64,000 nt of DNA, taken from assembly GCA_964613745.1 (NCBI GenBank), contig CAZTJA010000001.1, positions 62,001 to 126,000 on the forward strand, written 5' to 3'. This document shows, one piece after another, positions 15,642 to 25,569 of the stretch. Source of the stretch: CAZTJA01 sp964613745 (GTDB lineage Bacteria; Desulfobacterota; Desulfomonilia; Desulfomonilales; Desulfomonilaceae). Each line of letters begins with the position of its first letter. Within the stretch, counting starts at the first letter, position 1. Below the pieces are notes generated by a model. The model was given only the letters and a program-made list of their open reading frames with translations. It was not told the DNA's origin and ran no database searches. A program made the translations under genes and the position numbers.

Positions 15642-15697
15642 TTCCTACTCACGGGTAGGAATTTGTCTCAAGGGTTATTTGAGAAGAGGCTTTTTTT
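15641..15697 (+). terminator. Tandem hairpins with T-tract
   Basis: Two hairpins follow the gene at 15288: ATTCCTAC/GTAGGAAT (15641-15662, sharing one base with the stop codon) and TCTCAA/TTGAGA (15666-15684). The second is followed by aagaggc and seven Ts. Together they make a convincing terminator. Confidence 0.7.
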
Positions 15698-15800
15698 AAC
15701 TGCACTAATCACATTCTCTTGTCAACCGCACCGGTATCTTGGTCCTGTTCTTACAAAATTGTAAACAACTGGAATTCCTGATAAAACCCCCATATTTGTC

Positions 15801-15829
15801 TTGACACCTTTCTTCTCGCAGGGTAGCAT
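15801..15829 (+). promoter_or_regulatory. Sigma70 promoter of the outer-membrane protein gene
   Basis: TTGACA (15801-15806) and TAGCAT (15824-15829) are exactly 17 nt apart, giving a leader of about 100 nt. The rest of the 15698-15939 gap holds no gene; just upstream of the AGGAGG ribosome site the 7-mer TTGGCCA is repeated in tandem (15906-15919). Confidence 0.65.
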
Positions 15830-15939
15830 CTCCAAAATCCATCAACTCAGTTGATCTGCCGATCCGTTCAGATTTGAGGAATTCGGCTTACTTCGTTCGT
15901 TTATGTTGGCCATTGGCCATGGAATAGGAGGTTACCTGT

Positions 15940-17667
15940 ATGCGTAGATTCTTAATTCTCGCAGTTTTACTCACGTTTATCGCTATTCCCGTTCACGCGT
16001 GGGAATTCGATATGACGGGGAATATGTCCTGGGAATACAAATTGTACTCCCAAATGGGCGACAAAGGATTTTTCGGAAAATTCAACATTGACAATGCCGG
16101 ACTCGGAGATGCAGCCAATCTCAATGGATGGCTCGGCAACGAAATCATGTTTCAGAGGATATCTACCGGAGCGGATGCATCTGCTTCTACGATGTACATG
16201 TCCATCAACCCTGAGATCAGATTGCATGAAGCTTTAAGAATACGAGGAACCTATTACATCGGATCATGGGCTACCTTTCCCCAGATTCCTAATCCGCCTA
16301 TTGGAACTCTTAGTTTTCCCTCATTTGGAGTGGGCCAGTTTAACGCTCCTGAATATTTCAACAGCACTATAGAAGGTGTTCAGAGTTCATTTTCTCCCGG
16401 TTATTGGAATACTCTGTGGGTAACGGCTCAGATGCCCTGGGGTCAGTTGGTTTACGGCAAGCGACCGTTTGCTTTCGGGACGGGATTGTTGCTTGATGGT
16501 TCAGATAATACCTCCTATGAAGCACTGTTGCTCGTAGCTCCGTACGGGCCTTTGCGAATAGGTGGAGCATGGTTTCCCTGGAGAGCATCAAGTACCGGAA
16601 CGAACGGTTCTCCGCTTATTTACCCGCAATTAGCCGACAAGAACAACGCCAGACAGGTCCATGTCGCCGGATTTGTTACCTATGATTCAGGTCCGGTTTC
16701 CGTAGGGGTCCTTTCTGAATTTGTCAAATGGCACTGGGGTCCCGAAGCAATGCCTACCACACAGCAAAGAATCGGTTTTGCACCGACCGATGTACAAATC
16801 ATGGACGGCACCGCTTTCATCAAATATAACAATGGACGCTTCTTCTTTAATGCTGAAGCGGCTTACGTGGACGCGACGTTCCGTAGACAAAAATCTCAAA
16901 TTGGTACGCCTGGTGATCCGATAGTCGATGCTCTCGGTAACCAGATTGGAACAAGGTCACGGTATGCACCGGATTACATTGAACACTGGCGATACATGAC
17001 GGAGTTCGGTGTATTGTGCGGACCCGGAAAATTGACTTTCCTCGGTGCCTACATTCCAGGAATCGATCGACGAGCCGGGGAGTACATTGACAGGAGTGCC
17101 GATACCCGAGCGCTGACTCAAATCAGCAATTTCAGCGTATTCAGACCGTACAGCATCTTGTTGGCATGGAACTATGGCGGCGGCAACAATTCCTACACCG
17201 CAGTGAATGGAATTGGCAGCGATAACGGTTACATCACGGACGCCATCGTTTATGCCGGTAGGATGGACTACGCGGTTGCGGCTAACCTGAACGTATATGG
17301 CAGTTTTTTCTGGGCTGATCGCCAATCTAAAACGTATCCATGGGGATACTTGACGTTGGCAAACGGAAACATTTCGTATAATGCGCAGCCGAGCGGAGTA
17401 TTTGGAGCCGCATCCGCCCCGTCCATTCCAGATACGAATTTGGGTTGGGAGGTTGATGGCGGTTTCGATTGGCAGCTACTGGAAGGCTACACCGTAAAGG
17501 CGGCGTTTGGCTATTGGCAGCCGGGACGCTGGTTCAACTATGCCGCAATCGATCGCGCAAATCCGGGATGGACTGCACCTGGTCCAGGAAACCTGTGGGG
17601 CACAAATCCCAATAGAACGATAGACGCAGTTTTCGGAATGGATTTCTTGCTTAGCGTAGATTTCTAA
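15940..17667 (+). CDS. Outer-membrane beta-barrel protein (porin-like)
   Basis: A 575-residue exported protein with a cleavable signal peptide (MRRFLILAVLLTFIAIPVHA). The mature part is rich in aromatic residues and glycine with alternating hydrophobic pattern, starts with a strand (FDMTGNMSWEYKLYSQ) and ends in LLSVDF; a C-terminal Phe is the BAM recognition mark of outer-membrane barrels. Length suits a barrel of 16-18 strands. It may be a general porin or an alginate/long-chain substrate channel; no specific family is recognised. A strong promoter, AGGAGG site and T9 terminator suggest high single-gene expression. Confidence 0.8.
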   Translation: MRRFLILAVLLTFIAIPVHAWEFDMTGNMSWEYKLYSQMGDKGFFGKFNIDNAGLGDAANLNGWLGNEIMFQRISTGADASASTMYMSINPEIRLHEALRIRGTYYIGSWATFPQIPNPPIGTLSFPSFGVGQFNAPEYFNSTIEGVQSSFSPGYWNTLWVTAQMPWGQLVYGKRPFAFGTGLLLDGSDNTSYEALLLVAPYGPLRIGGAWFPWRASSTGTNGSPLIYPQLADKNNARQVHVAGFVTYDSGPVSVGVLSEFVKWHWGPEAMPTTQQRIGFAPTDVQIMDGTAFIKYNNGRFFFNAEAAYVDATFRRQKSQIGTPGDPIVDALGNQIGTRSRYAPDYIEHWRYMTEFGVLCGPGKLTFLGAYIPGIDRRAGEYIDRSADTRALTQISNFSVFRPYSILLAWNYGGGNNSYTAVNGIGSDNGYITDAIVYAGRMDYAVAANLNVYGSFFWADRQSKTYPWGYLTLANGNISYNAQPSGVFGAASAPSIPDTNLGWEVDGGFDWQLLEGYTVKAAFGYWQPGRWFNYAAIDRANPGWTAPGPGNLWGTNPNRTIDAVFGMDFLLSVDF

Positions 17668-17691
17668 ATTCCGGGATTGAATATTCATCAA

Positions 17692-17723
17692 ACGGAGAGT
17701 CATTTTACTCTCCGTTTTTTTTT
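17692..17723 (+). terminator. Rho-independent terminator
   Basis: ACGGAGAGT and ACTCTCCGT form a 9-bp stem with loop CATTTT, followed directly by a run of nine Ts: the best classical terminator in the window. Confidence 0.95.
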
Positions 17724-18039
17724 GTGAGTGCCGGAGCATTTCCTTTCAGTAGACCCTCTTGAAAGACGAATTAGACTTTATGCACTCGAATAATAGCTTT
17801 GAAAAATCCATACATGATACTCCGGTCAAGCTAATCGTTGAACTTGCGAAATAATGCGACTTTTTCTGAGCAATGTGATTTAATTAGTTAATATTGGTTT
17901 CTGCGCATTTGGCATCTAACATCATTTTTTTTAGAGAATCCAACACGGAGAATACCGGAATTGATCCTCGGGGGATCACCCGGATTAATGCTCGGATTGC
18001 TTCGATTAGTTCAAAAAAAGAAACAACGGGCGGTATTGA
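17724..18039. other. AT-rich gene-free stretch upstream of the Roadblock gene
   Basis: I see no gene here. A small hairpin, TGATCC/GGATCA at 17962-17978, sits in the presumed leader of the Roadblock gene. No convincing promoter pair can be picked by eye. Confidence 0.4.
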
Positions 18040-18441
18040 ATGGCCGATATAATCTTGACCGAGAAGCATCTAGATGCAATCGATGAGAGTCTGGCCGCTG
18101 TTTTGAAGAAAAGCGGTGCTCATACCGTTTTGCTGACTGATCGATCCGGTCAACTGATCAGCTCTCAGGGAATACTGGATGATAGGAAGCTGCCTGCATT
18201 GGCCGCCCTATCCGCTGCTGATTACGGATCTACTAATGCGATAGCGAATCTCCTAGGAGAATTGGAATTTACGATTTGCTTTAGAAAGGGGAGAGATGAA
18301 AACATTCATTTTGCGGGCGTAGGGCCTGAATGCATAATAATCACGATATTCGGCAATGATACCACGCTGGCCGTGGTTAGAAGTGAGGTGCAAAAAATCC
18401 TGGATAGCTTAAAGTCAATTGTCGGTGGAGAGACTGATTAA
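18040..18441 (+). CDS. Roadblock/LC7-domain protein (MglB-like)
   Basis: A 133-residue single-domain protein of the Roadblock/LC7 type. The fold is shown by an N-terminal helix (EKHLDAIDESLAAVLKKSG), the strand AHTVLLTDRSGQLISSQG, a helix with ALAALSAADYGSTNAIANLLGE, then FTICFRKGRDENIHFAGVG and CIIITIFG. In bacteria these proteins are GTPase-activating partners of MglA-type small GTPases, or scaffolds. No MglA is adjacent, so it is an orphan. No strong ribosome site precedes ATG. Its stop abuts the stop of the opposite-strand gene with no gap. Confidence 0.8.
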   Translation: MADIILTEKHLDAIDESLAAVLKKSGAHTVLLTDRSGQLISSQGILDDRKLPALAALSAADYGSTNAIANLLGELEFTICFRKGRDENIHFAGVGPECIIITIFGNDTTLAVVRSEVQKILDSLKSIVGGETD

Positions 18442-18756
18442 TCAGCGTTGTTGTTCGACTACGAACACTTTCACGGGTCGGACCAATTTTGTTCCCAACT
18501 TTGGCTGTATGCTGGCTCTCGACATTCTTTCAAAGTTGATGTTGACATCCACTCCGATCTCACACCAAGAACATATCCCAATTATCTCGAGTAGATACGA
18601 ACCATAATCTCCGTGAATTAAAATCTTGTTTTCCGACATTTCCTCAATGGGACCGCCATCGCTCTTGCCTAACGGATCCGCCGAAGCAGTCAAGTTTAAA
18701 AAAAGCAGTAAACCAATCAAAACAAAAGGAAAATATATCTTCGTAGTTTTTGACAT
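18442..18756 (-). CDS. Small exported protein of unknown function
   Basis: A 104-residue protein with a clear signal peptide (MSKTTKIYFPFVLIGLLLFL to near ASA-DP). I start at 18756 because this gives an ordinary signal peptide; an in-frame ATG at 18801 would add 15 residues. The mature part (about 80 residues) has a CxxC pair (IGICSWCEIGV) that could form a disulfide or bind metal, and ends VRPVKVFVVEQQR. It is the most distal gene of the minus exopolysaccharide arm (72 nt after wzz) and may be co-transcribed. Function unknown. Confidence 0.65.
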   Translation of the reverse strand: MSKTTKIYFPFVLIGLLLFLNLTASADPLGKSDGGPIEEMSENKILIHGDYGSYLLEIIGICSWCEIGVDVNINFERMSRASIQPKLGTKLVRPVKVFVVEQQR

Positions 18757-18827
18757 GGGTATCAGTTCTCTAAGACCTGCAATATCATAATATCCGGGCA
18801 TATATACTGGTCATTTTCAAAAAGCCC

Positions 18828-20339
18828 TTAACTCTGATACGATCCTTTCTTCAACAAGTTGACGGTAGCGAGTACTTTATAGCCCGTGTGCTGCTCTATA
18901 TCCCGAGGATGGTTGAAGGTATGATCAAACATGTTAATCATCAAGATTATTCCTATGCCTAAAGGAATTGAGATGAGAAAAGCAGCCAAAGTAAATAGGC
19001 CGATTTGCGGAAAAATGGGACTAGTTGGCACAAACGGTCTTGCAACTATGTTTACATTTACCAATCGGTTTCCGACTTTCAAGTTCTCGAGCCGCGCTTC
19101 CTCTTCTTTGCTCACGTATTGCAGGTAGCGTTCTTTGGCGATAAGGGCTCTTAATTGTAGAGTCTTTGCTTCCTCGCTCTTTTCTTCAAGTATTTGCAGC
19201 TCGTTCTTTTTGTCCGTCAGGCTTTGCTCTAAGCTGATTTTCTTAGTCTTGATTACGTCAATTTCATTCTGAATGGCATTCTGTAGTTTTGAACTTAAAT
19301 CCGTGACCAAGTCGATGGCGGCTCGATAATCTCTACTGTTTTCACCAAAGACTTCCGAGGATTGCAGTCGTTTTTGTTCAGCCCTTATCAACTGAGTCGC
19401 TATAACATTGATCACAGTATTTTCATTGCCCCTCGTAGCCGAAGCCGCCAGTTGACCGCTTGGCACTATTCCCTTCTTTGTGGAATTCAACATGTATTCG
19501 TACTGACTCAAGTTGGAATTGGCTTCGATGAGAAGATCCTCTATCTGTTTTATGGAACCAATGAGTTCACCTTTTTGTTTTTCAGGTGAACTGATACCCC
19601 ATTTCTTTTTAAAGGCTGCCAATTCAAGTTCCGCTTCTTCGAGTTTTTTTGAATACATCTCACCCTGACCGGAGAAAAAGATTTCAGCGCCATGAACTGC
19701 ATTAGCCTCTATGTGATAAGGAATATAGAGGTCCAACAGCGTCGATAAGATTTTTTTTACCATTTCAGGGTCGGAATAATCGAAAGTGAGATCCAAAATT
19801 TTGGATTTTTGAACCGGAACTACCTTAAAATTCCGCAATAATGCTTGTGCCGTGTCTCGTGTCGCTATTGATTCTTCGGAGTCGCCTCTAAATTCTTTTT
19901 TGGGGAGTCCAACAGCATTCCTAACGGAATGAACCAGGCCTTTAACACTCTCCTTAATAGCGCTCTGTTTAGCTTCTACTTGTTTTTGGAGCCCCAGCTT
20001 GTTCACCACCTGAACCCAAAGGTCCATGCTTTGGAGCAATTCCATTTCACTATTGAGATCGATTTCGTCAACATTGAGATTAACGTAGGAAGAAAAACCC
20101 GGATCTCTAGGGGTTTGCAGTAATGTAGCATTCTCTTTTTTTGCTTGAATCATAATTTTCGCGGAGGTTCTATAAATAGGTGTGACGAGCAGAGAAGATA
20201 CGAAAACCGCCAGAGGCAAAATAATCATGAGAAATTTTAAAACGTAAATTCTGCGAAAAAGAATACTTAAAATATCTCGAACCGAGAAAATGCGACCGTT
20301 TCGGCCCGCATCGCCATTCATTCTAACTTGAGGATCCAT
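18828..20339 (-). CDS. Wzz/GumC-type polysaccharide co-polymerase
   Basis: A 503-residue chain-length determinant. Two membrane segments flank a periplasmic domain: residues about 33-53 (FLMIILPLAVFVSSLLV) and about 445-470. The family signatures are the post-TM strand PIYRTSAKIMIQAKK, long coiled coils in the middle (about 200-410), and the Pro-rich VARPFVPTSPIFPQ before the second TM. It sets or permits polymer length with the Wzy polymerase. No cytoplasmic tyrosine-kinase domain is fused; the separate CpsD-like protein encoded at 31249 would be the partner. The beta-helix gene ends 46 nt upstream. Confidence 0.9.
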   Translation of the reverse strand: MDPQVRMNGDAGRNGRIFSVRDILSILFRRIYVLKFLMIILPLAVFVSSLLVTPIYRTSAKIMIQAKKENATLLQTPRDPGFSSYVNLNVDEIDLNSEMELLQSMDLWVQVVNKLGLQKQVEAKQSAIKESVKGLVHSVRNAVGLPKKEFRGDSEESIATRDTAQALLRNFKVVPVQKSKILDLTFDYSDPEMVKKILSTLLDLYIPYHIEANAVHGAEIFFSGQGEMYSKKLEEAELELAAFKKKWGISSPEKQKGELIGSIKQIEDLLIEANSNLSQYEYMLNSTKKGIVPSGQLAASATRGNENTVINVIATQLIRAEQKRLQSSEVFGENSRDYRAAIDLVTDLSSKLQNAIQNEIDVIKTKKISLEQSLTDKKNELQILEEKSEEAKTLQLRALIAKERYLQYVSKEEEARLENLKVGNRLVNVNIVARPFVPTSPIFPQIGLFTLAAFLISIPLGIGIILMINMFDHTFNHPRDIEQHTGYKVLATVNLLKKGSYQS

Positions 20340-20385
20340 TATATTCTTCCTGATCAGGTATTAAAAATCTAGGGCCGTCTTTTCA

Positions 20386-22023
20386 TCATTTGCTCTGAAT
20401 TGCTCCTATATCGATCTTATGCCGTAAACTTTCTGTTCGGTCCTTTATTGAGCCTGGTTTTAGATGATTTAGGCTTTCTCCGGCTCCTATGAGTGGGGAA
20501 TCGGGTTGTAGACCAAAATCCAATTTCTCCGGGCTTATAAAACGCGGATCTCCATACATTAAGGAATCTTCTGACATTCTGTTTAGATCAGTATCTCTGC
20601 TCTTTCCTCGAAGGGTATCAAGAAATTCACGAAGAGAATAGTTCTTGTTGGAATCTGATTCCGGGCACTCAAAAAACCAATTACTTCGTAATAATATCGT
20701 AGGCTCCTCAGGCATGGGTAAGAGTTTTTTGCATTTCCCAAAAAAATTATTGGCAAAAATATTCAGTTCATAGAAGGAAATCAAATGTGGATTTATTATG
20801 GCAATTGGGGAAGGGCAACCCCAAATGGTGTTGTTTGCAATCAAGTTTCTCACGGCTACGGCAGGTGCATCCACAGGACCGCGGTCTATTAAAATCGCAC
20901 CTGAATTCGGCCATTTTGTTCTATATCCGGAATCTACAATGATGTTTTCCGTTACAACATTGTAAGATGATCCGTAAATACCTACTCCATCAGGTGTATT
21001 CGCATACATCAGATTTCGATGAATGTGATTCGAGTGGGCTCTTGCTTCGAGGAATACGGCGCATCCGTACCCTTCTACATCTCCGTTATGTGCAAATATA
21101 TTGTCCTGCACCAAACAACTGTTTGCCGTTTCATTCGGACCAAGCAATACTCCGCATCCGCCGTCCACGTATGGTCCGAACCATTCGTTAAATGCGCTAA
21201 AATTGTTATGGAATTTGACTCTCGCCCCATCTATTTGGCATCCATGGCCTCTGTTGCGAATAAACGTATTATCGTGAACATACCAATCATCCAGGCAGTG
21301 GAAAACCGCTTCATTATTATTATATCGGAGTATTAGTTTATCCAGCTCCCAGTGAGAGTTATCGGAAGGATGACCTTCATCCGTGGCTATAGCATGTCCT
21401 CCGTACTTTTCCAGTGTAAAATTGCGGAGTACAATGTGTTTTTTTGCCGTTCCGCCCCAGCGAGCCCCCGAATTGAATGCGATATCCAGCTCGTACACCT
21501 CAACACGACGATCTGTGTTGGGATTCTCATGGTCCGCCAGTTTGATGGTGTATGTTCCGTATTGATCGAGAAAAAAACTGCCCGGTTTAAGTCCATACGG
21601 CGAAGAGGCTCTTTTCAGTAAGACTTTCTGATCAATCATTACAAAAGCGTTGTCCGGAGTGATAGGATTGAGTCCTCGTTTTACCCAGTAAGGCCCTGAT
21701 TTTTCCCAATCGCTCACATGCACGCTACCTTGGAAGACTACTCCAGTCCTGTTTATTCCCTGGAATATTATCGGCGCCTGCTCTGTACCGGAATTGCCGC
21801 CCAGGATCTGCTCATGGTAAACACCTTCATGAATTAAAACCGTATCTCCAGGTTGAGCGGTATTTGCTGCATGACCTACCGTCTTAAAAGGAGATGCCTC
21901 GCTTCCGGAATTTGTATCGGAGCCATTTTTCACATTAACGTGGAGTGTCCGACCAAACCCATAGTCGAAACCCATTATTAAATAGAGCAATATTATTATT
22001 GGAAGCAAAACTTTAGACTGCAA
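20386..22023 (-). CDS. Right-handed parallel beta-helix protein (exopolysaccharide-associated)
   Basis: A 545-residue exported protein. I choose TTG 22023 as start: AAGGAG lies 7 nt upstream and the overlap with the preceding gene falls to 11 nt; an ATG at 22071 would give a 59-nt overlap. A hydrophobic N-terminus (VLLPIIILLYLIMGF) is followed by HVNVKNGSDTNSGSEASPFKTV, the opening of DUF1565/pectate-lyase-like beta helices, and then repeats with N/V/I ladders such as NTFIRNRGHGCQID. Such proteins bind or cleave polysaccharides; its place between Wzz and the ligase-like gene suggests a lyase or epimerase acting on the exported polymer. Confidence 0.8.
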   Translation of the reverse strand: MQSKVLLPIIILLYLIMGFDYGFGRTLHVNVKNGSDTNSGSEASPFKTVGHAANTAQPGDTVLIHEGVYHEQILGGNSGTEQAPIIFQGINRTGVVFQGSVHVSDWEKSGPYWVKRGLNPITPDNAFVMIDQKVLLKRASSPYGLKPGSFFLDQYGTYTIKLADHENPNTDRRVEVYELDIAFNSGARWGGTAKKHIVLRNFTLEKYGGHAIATDEGHPSDNSHWELDKLILRYNNNEAVFHCLDDWYVHDNTFIRNRGHGCQIDGARVKFHNNFSAFNEWFGPYVDGGCGVLLGPNETANSCLVQDNIFAHNGDVEGYGCAVFLEARAHSNHIHRNLMYANTPDGVGIYGSSYNVVTENIIVDSGYRTKWPNSGAILIDRGPVDAPAVAVRNLIANNTIWGCPSPIAIINPHLISFYELNIFANNFFGKCKKLLPMPEEPTILLRSNWFFECPESDSNKNYSLREFLDTLRGKSRDTDLNRMSEDSLMYGDPRFISPEKLDFGLQPDSPLIGAGESLNHLKPGSIKDRTESLRHKIDIGAIQSK

Positions 22024-23515
22024 CACCAATCTCCTTCCGGTGACTGAAGGCAGGCTTTGACCGTACAGCAATCGCGGCGTTGGACAGGCTCTCGCGAGAA
22101 TCCAGGCGTTCGAAGATGACGGCTAAAGCGAGCAGTACGCAATAGAGGGTAAAGAATGGAGGTTGGTGGTACCAGTGGAACATTCGGAACGGAAGTGAAC
22201 CTGCCAATCCGCCTAGCAGGCCGACAGAAAACGTTGAGATCCATTCATTTTCGGATCGACTGGTACGAAGGAGTTTGATTGCAGCAATTATTAGAATGGA
22301 ATAGTGCAAAGCTGTCCCGATTACCCCTCTTTCAGCCAAAAAAAGAAGATATTCATTGTGAACGGGTGCAAACCACGTGTGACGCAAGCGCACGGGCAAG
22401 TAGTCGTTGATGTTGAACAAGTAGTTGCTCGCTCCTACTCCTAACAGCCAGTTGTTTTTCCACATCTGAAAAGCCGTCTGCATAAGAGGCGTACGCACAT
22501 CTTCGAAGCTGCCGGCTCCCTTTTGAAATCGTGAGTATATGAATGGGCTTAATAGGAGCATGACCAGCGTACCCACCACCACTATTTTTAAGATGGCTGC
22601 TTTTGATGCCCAGCCACGTAGCCCCGAAAAATATAAAACAGCAAGAACACCCACTATTACGGCCAGTCCTCCGGATCGGTTCTTGGCGAATATTATGGCG
22701 GCAAATCCCAAGAGGGTTGCGAGACCTAAAGCTATTTTCAGACCTACATTTCGGGTCCGCAACATGTACGCGAGCATGATGGGGATGATAAAACCAACCA
22801 TCTCGACTGCAACAACGTCTCCTCCCGCCAGACCCATAGCCCGGAAACCTACGTCGTCATCCCGGACCGGAATGAGTTTTCCCTTAATGGTGTAGTTCAA
22901 CCCCGACAGGAATTGGAGTATCATCCAAATCGAGTTGGCAATCGCCCCAGCCAACATCGCATTAATGATGATTTTGATATCCCGGACAGTTTCAGTGTTG
23001 TTTATGAGGTAAAAAAAGAGCACCAATCCCTGAGCCATTGCGATTGCTTCATAATAGACGTAAACGTAATTCCGAGCCTTAAACCAACCCGCTATGAGCG
23101 TATACACGATAAGCAGAAGCATGATTATGCCTATTGGATATCCAAATGTCATATCGGCTTTCTTCGATACGGAAACCTTGAATAACCAAAACAAAAACAG
23201 GACGAGAAGGATTAGATCGATGATATTTACAAGAATTCCTTCCACAAAAGGAGGATAGAGGAATTTAACGGGCTGTTGGACAATGTTATAGTCAATTGAC
23301 ATAGGAATGGTGAACAGCATCAGAAAAGTAAGGAATGCCTTAATATCTTTCAAAAACACGGCGAAAAAAAAGAAGAGGACTACAAGTCCGTGCACCAGCA
23401 AAATTATTCTAATTCCCATAGAGAAAGAGAGCACATACCAGTAACCGATCAGAGAAGTGATCAATATTGCCAACGAAAAGATGATAAACTTAGAGATATT
23501 ATCCGAATTCAGCAT
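22013..23515 (-). CDS. O-antigen ligase/polymerase-like (Wzy/WaaL family) membrane protein
   Basis: A 500-residue integral membrane protein with roughly 11-12 hydrophobic segments and one large loop near residues 330-400. That loop has the family hallmark LLGVGASNYLF followed by HTWFAPVHNEYLLFLAERG (H-N-x-Y/L). These enzymes polymerise or ligate lipid-linked oligosaccharides in the periplasm. With Wzz just downstream and Wza on the other arm it most likely polymerises the exopolysaccharide repeat unit. Its C-terminal tail (SHRKEIGVAV) overlaps the next gene. Confidence 0.85.
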   Translation of the reverse strand: MLNSDNISKFIIFSLAILITSLIGYWYVLSFSMGIRIILLVHGLVVLFFFFAVFLKDIKAFLTFLMLFTIPMSIDYNIVQQPVKFLYPPFVEGILVNIIDLILLVLFLFWLFKVSVSKKADMTFGYPIGIIMLLLIVYTLIAGWFKARNYVYVYYEAIAMAQGLVLFFYLINNTETVRDIKIIINAMLAGAIANSIWMILQFLSGLNYTIKGKLIPVRDDDVGFRAMGLAGGDVVAVEMVGFIIPIMLAYMLRTRNVGLKIALGLATLLGFAAIIFAKNRSGGLAVIVGVLAVLYFSGLRGWASKAAILKIVVVGTLVMLLLSPFIYSRFQKGAGSFEDVRTPLMQTAFQMWKNNWLLGVGASNYLFNINDYLPVRLRHTWFAPVHNEYLLFLAERGVIGTALHYSILIIAAIKLLRTSRSENEWISTFSVGLLGGLAGSLPFRMFHWYHQPPFFTLYCVLLALAVIFERLDSRESLSNAAIAVRSKPAFSHRKEIGVAV

Positions 23516-23698
23516 TCAGCAACCGATCTGACTTCAAGCATACTGCGATACATAATTTCAGTAGTATAGAAACTTAATTATCTACAGTAAAGGTAATTAG
23601 GAGCTTTTGGACCACGCTAATTTGAAACACAGGGTATCCAGAATTTTATGGGCACACAAGATCGTTCAAGTCACTCTAGCAAGGACAACTTGGAGCTG

Positions 23699-25366
23699 CT
23701 ACCGCTTTGACGGTTCATCATAAAACAGAATTTCCAAGATCAGGGCTATTCCACCTCCGGCAGCGGCTAGGAAAAAAATGATCGCAAGACCGGGGTACCC
23801 CAAAATCTGAAATTCCGTAGGGATGGACATGAGTCGTGAAGCACCCACGATAAGAGCGGCCAAAATGAGGCCCAAAGTTATTCGGTTTGCAATTTTCTGT
23901 AGGCCGGCCATCAGCAAACGTTCATCTAAGGCATCCACTTTAACCCTGAGCTGGTTTTTCGAAATAGTGTCTAAAATAGCCGCCAATTTAGAGGGAAGCT
24001 GTTCAATAATGTCTTTTATTTCAATAACCCCTCCCAGGAGACTACCAACTGAAAAACTTTTCCATACTCTCTGCTGCACCAGTTTCATAGCATGTTTTCT
24101 GATTGCGGCATTCGGATCGAATTCTGGATGCAATGCCGTTCCCACTTGATCGAGGTTTAAGAGCGTCTTTGCCAACATTGTCAATTCATGAGGCAGTCTG
24201 AGCCCACAATTACCGGAGACTTTGGTGAATTCGAGAAGAATTGTACCGACTTCGATTTGACCTGCCTTTAAGCCGTCATTTCTGCTGATTAGATCGACTA
24301 TTTGCCCTCGAAAACAACTCTCATCAAAGTCGTCACGAGCCTCTCCTATTTTTATGGCAATCGTGGCTGAATCTTCAGCCCGTGATTCACTTACGGCATG
24401 CAGCAATTGCAAAAGCTTGTCCTGAAGGCCTGATCTGATGAGACCTGTCATACCTAAGTCCAATAAGGCTATCTTGCCGTCACTCGTGAGGAAAAGGTTA
24501 CCGGGATGCGGGTCTGCATGGAAGAAACCGTCCACAAGTACCTGCTTCAAGTACGCCTGAAATAATTGATCGGCCAGCTCTGGACCTTTAATTTCGAGTT
24601 TTGCCATAGGACTAAGGGAAGTAAACTTTCGGCCGTCTACGTAATCCATAGTCAAAACTTTTTCCGTTGTGTAATCATTGATGGGAAGCGGAACTACAAT
24701 CCTGTCAAATTCGCGTAAGTTATTGTGTAATGTTTTCAGATTTCGAGCTTCAAGCCTGTAATCGAATTCTCGGATAAAACTTTTCCGGAATTCTTCCAGC
24801 ATTTTCGTCAGTTCATAACGGACTCCAAGTTCCGTATGCTGATCAAGAAATTCCGCCACTTCCATTAGAGACTCAATATCTTTGGCTACCTGATCCCGAA
24901 TGTGAGGTCTCTGGACTTTTACCGCCACAAGTCTGCCATCTCTCAATTGTGCCTTATGAACTTGACCCAGAGAAGCAGAAGCCATTGGTGTTTTGTCGAA
25001 GAAGGCAAAGGCGCGTGATATTTTTACCCCCAATTCTGAGACCACAATTTGTTCAATTTCTTCGAAAGGAACCGGTTCAACTCTGTCTTGTAGCCGTGAC
25101 AAAGCTTTCAGATATGGGTTGGGGAGAATGTCCGGTCTCGTGGAAAGCAATTGTCCCAACTTTACGAAAGTCGGACCCATTTTTTCAAGATCATCGGCTA
25201 ATGCCTCTGCCTTAGGAGCAAATTTTTCGTCATCCAAATCTTCAAATTGTTTTTCATTCAAGCCTCCACCGGGATAGGCTATTACGTCGCCTCTCCCGTA
25301 TTTCATCAAGAGCCACGCTATATCTTTGTATCTTTTGAGATGTTCAGGTCGAACCGAGAGAGACAT
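23699..25366 (-). CDS. ubiB: ABC1/UbiB-family atypical kinase
   Basis: A 555-residue UbiB (AarF/ABC1) protein. The KxGQ motif lies in TFVKLGQLLSTRPDILP (residue about 70); the Ala-rich loop is ASASLGQVHKAQL; EFDYRLEARN and HADPHPGNLFL plus LLDLGMTG are the catalytic and metal motifs. Two C-terminal hydrophobic segments anchor it in the membrane. UbiB supports quinone-lipid biosynthesis or transport by ATPase activity. The gene stands alone between exopolysaccharide genes and has no visible link to them. Assignment to family is firm; substrate is not. Confidence 0.92.
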   Translation of the reverse strand: MSLSVRPEHLKRYKDIAWLLMKYGRGDVIAYPGGGLNEKQFEDLDDEKFAPKAEALADDLEKMGPTFVKLGQLLSTRPDILPNPYLKALSRLQDRVEPVPFEEIEQIVVSELGVKISRAFAFFDKTPMASASLGQVHKAQLRDGRLVAVKVQRPHIRDQVAKDIESLMEVAEFLDQHTELGVRYELTKMLEEFRKSFIREFDYRLEARNLKTLHNNLREFDRIVVPLPINDYTTEKVLTMDYVDGRKFTSLSPMAKLEIKGPELADQLFQAYLKQVLVDGFFHADPHPGNLFLTSDGKIALLDLGMTGLIRSGLQDKLLQLLHAVSESRAEDSATIAIKIGEARDDFDESCFRGQIVDLISRNDGLKAGQIEVGTILLEFTKVSGNCGLRLPHELTMLAKTLLNLDQVGTALHPEFDPNAAIRKHAMKLVQQRVWKSFSVGSLLGGVIEIKDIIEQLPSKLAAILDTISKNQLRVKVDALDERLLMAGLQKIANRITLGLILAALIVGASRLMSIPTEFQILGYPGLAIIFFLAAAGGGIALILEILFYDEPSKR

Positions 25367-25569
25367 GCTAACCTCTTAGTAATTTCAGGGAATTCGATTT
25401 CAGATCAATTGGACTTACAATCTGAGCTTAATTATCTGATTAGGACACTGTTTAATTTCCAAGGTTTCATGAAGGCCGGGGAACATCAACTTAGAACGAT
25501 TGACCAATATATCTGAATCTTATCAATTCTTAGGGCATCAGAATAATAGAAAATAATATGGAGACTGTG

